52,275 nucleotides of DNA, taken from assembly GCF_000315425.1 (NCBI RefSeq), contig NZ_JH992924.1:622183-674457 (forward strand), read 5' to 3'. How positions within the stretch are numbered: the stretch's first letter is position 1; each line of letters begins with the position of its first letter. Shown here piece by piece: positions 51,147 to 52,275 of the stretch. Source of the stretch: Massilia timonae CCUG 45783 (GTDB lineage Bacteria; Pseudomonadota; Gammaproteobacteria; Burkholderiales; Burkholderiaceae_D). Made by a program: the position numbers and the translations under genes. Below the pieces are notes generated by a model. The model had not been told where the DNA came from, did not search any database, and saw only the letters and a list, made by a program, of their open reading frames with translations.

Positions 51147-52275
51147 ATGCCGCACGACCAACAGCGACCCGACCCCGACGCCTTGCTCGCCCAGATGCGC
51201 GAGGACGAGCGGCGCGCCGCGCGCGGGCGCCTCTGCATCTATTTCGGCGCCTCGGCCGGCGTCGGCAAGACCTACGCCATGCTGCAGGAAGCGCGCAAGC
51301 TGCGGACCGAAGGCAAGGCGCCGCTGGTCGGCGTGATCGAGACCCACGGCCGGGTGGAGACGGCGCGCCTGCTCGACGGCCTCGACGTGCTGCCGCGCAG
51401 GCGCGTCGACCATCGCGGCCGGCAGCTCGACGAGTTCGACCTCGACGCCGCGCTCGAACGTGCGCCCGGCATCATCCTGGTCGACGAGCTGGCGCACTCC
51501 AACGCGCCCGGCTCGCGTCATCCCAAGCGCTGGCAGGACGTCGAGGAACTGCTCGACGCCGGCATCGACGTGCTCACCACCGTCAACGTGCAGCACCTGG
51601 AGAGCCTGAACGACGTGGTCGGCGGCATCGCCGGCATCCGCGTGGCCGAGACGGTGCCGGACCGGGTGTTCGACGCGGCCGACGAGGTGATCATGGTCGA
51701 CCTGCCGGCCGACGCGCTGCTGGCGCGCCTGAAGGAGGGCAAGGTCTACCAGCCGCAACAGGCCGAGCGCGCGGCCGGCAATTTCTTCAGGAAGGGCAAC
51801 CTGATCGCGCTGCGCGAGCTGGCGCTGCGCCGCACCGCCGACCGGGTCGAGGGCGATGTGCGCGCCTGGCGCGAACAGCAGTCGATCGACGCGATCTGGA
51901 AGACCGGCGCCGGGCTGCTGGTGTGCGTCGGGCCGGGCGGGCTGGCCGAACACGTGGTCAGGAGCGGCGCGCGCATGGCGTCCCAGCTCGGCACCGGCTG
52001 GCATGCGGTGTACGTCGAGACGCCGCGCCTGGCGCGGCTGCCGGACGCCGCGCGCCAGCGCATCATGGACACGCTGGCGCTGGCCGGGGACCTGGGCGCC
52101 ACCACCGCGATGCTGTCGGGCGACGACGTCGCCGCCCAGACCGTCGACTATGCGCGCGACCACAACCTGTCGCGCATCGCCCTCGGGCGCAGCGGCTCGC
52201 GCCGGCCCTGGCGCCGCAGCACCGCGCGCCGCCTGGCGCGCCAGGCCCCGGGCGTCGACCTGATCGAGATCGGCC
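51147..52275 (+). CDS. kdpD: Osmosensitive K+ channel histidine kinase KdpD (3' end outside window)
   Basis: Open to the window edge (376 codons). The N-terminal KdpD domain has Walker A IYFGASAGVGKTYAMLQEAR and the segments VGVIETHGRVETARLLDGLD, LVDELAHSNAPGSRHPKRWQ and DVLTTVNVQHLESLNDVVGG. A universal-stress-protein-like domain starts near residue 250 (GLLVCVGPGGLAEHVVRSGA). The membrane helices and the kinase domain lie beyond the edge, and kdpE is expected next. KdpD senses low K+ and phosphorylates KdpE, which would act on the boxes at 45599-45649. ATG is 3 nt after the kdpC stop. Confidence 0.95.
   Translation, partial: MPHDQQRPDPDALLAQMREDERRAARGRLCIYFGASAGVGKTYAMLQEARKLRTEGKAPLVGVIETHGRVETARLLDGLDVLPRRRVDHRGRQLDEFDLDAALERAPGIILVDELAHSNAPGSRHPKRWQDVEELLDAGIDVLTTVNVQHLESLNDVVGGIAGIRVAETVPDRVFDAADEVIMVDLPADALLARLKEGKVYQPQQAERAAGNFFRKGNLIALRELALRRTADRVEGDVRAWREQQSIDAIWKTGAGLLVCVGPGGLAEHVVRSGARMASQLGTGWHAVYVETPRLARLPDAARQRIMDTLALAGDLGATTAMLSGDDVAAQTVDYARDHNLSRIALGRSGSRRPWRRSTARRLARQAPGVDLIEIG

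Noticed and set aside
51147..52275. kdpD as a truncated pseudogene
   Set aside because: The frame is open and motif-complete to the last base; it is simply cut by the window edge.

Overview
The window looks like the chromosome of a Massilia-type member of the Oxalobacteraceae (Burkholderiales, Betaproteobacteria). This is inferred from high-GC codon use, the thioredoxin-reductase-like ferredoxin-NADP reductase, a PEP-CTERM protein, a TorF-type porin, many GGDEF and chemotaxis genes, and general gene content. No 16S gene is present, so the genus is an inference.

Layout. 1-5.95 kb: 5' end of a flagellin gene, a large TPR/O-GlcNAc-transferase-like protein on the same strand, then a ferredoxin-NADP reductase, a DUF2231 membrane protein and a PQQ-type sugar dehydrogenase lipoprotein. 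5.98-11.67 kb: an accessory island bounded by two near-identical copies of a 23-bp piece of dusA. It holds an AT-rich three-gene operon (pentapeptide-repeat protein with a two-helix channel-like tail, minimal nucleotidyltransferase, small coiled-coil protein), a DUF2971 gene whose last four codons were displaced by an IS4-family element with a 9-bp target duplication, and a possible resolvase remnant. 11.58-23.8 kb: core genes: dusA, a chemotaxis receptor ending in a CheR/CheB-type docking pentapeptide, a TonB C-terminal-domain protein, a WxxGxW protein, a Cache-GGDEF cyclase, a pentapeptide protein, tRNA-His, murI, class I fumarase, a UPF0114 protein and acetyl-CoA synthetase.

24.0-27.6 kb: tRNA-Ser(GGA) followed by a 1.5-kb insertion that ends in a decayed 32-bp copy of the tRNA. 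Inside is an orphan type VI secretion amidase effector/immunity pair (Tai4-Tae4). An intact IS21-family element (5-bp target duplication) lies next to it. 27.8-45.6 kb: response regulator-PAS-GGDEF protein, DinB protein, PEP-CTERM protein, sterol-desaturase-like hydroxylase, AAHS-type transporter, a TerC/CBS/CorC protein followed by a TerD-vWA protein and a delta-9 desaturase, a DUF2946/TonB receptor/PepSY metal-uptake operon on the minus strand, an ABC-F ATPase, and the LPS heptose genes waaF and hldD. 45.6-52.3 kb: a potassium-starvation block: a TorF porin, a 30-aa protein, kdpF, kdpA, kdpB, kdpC and the start of kdpD. It is preceded by repeated TTTAYACC motifs that resemble KdpE sites and by a strong leader hairpin that pairs the porin ribosome binding site.

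Most notable points: the dusA-bounded island with its undescribed three-gene operon, the tRNA-Ser effector/immunity insertion, and the control region of the porin-kdp operon.
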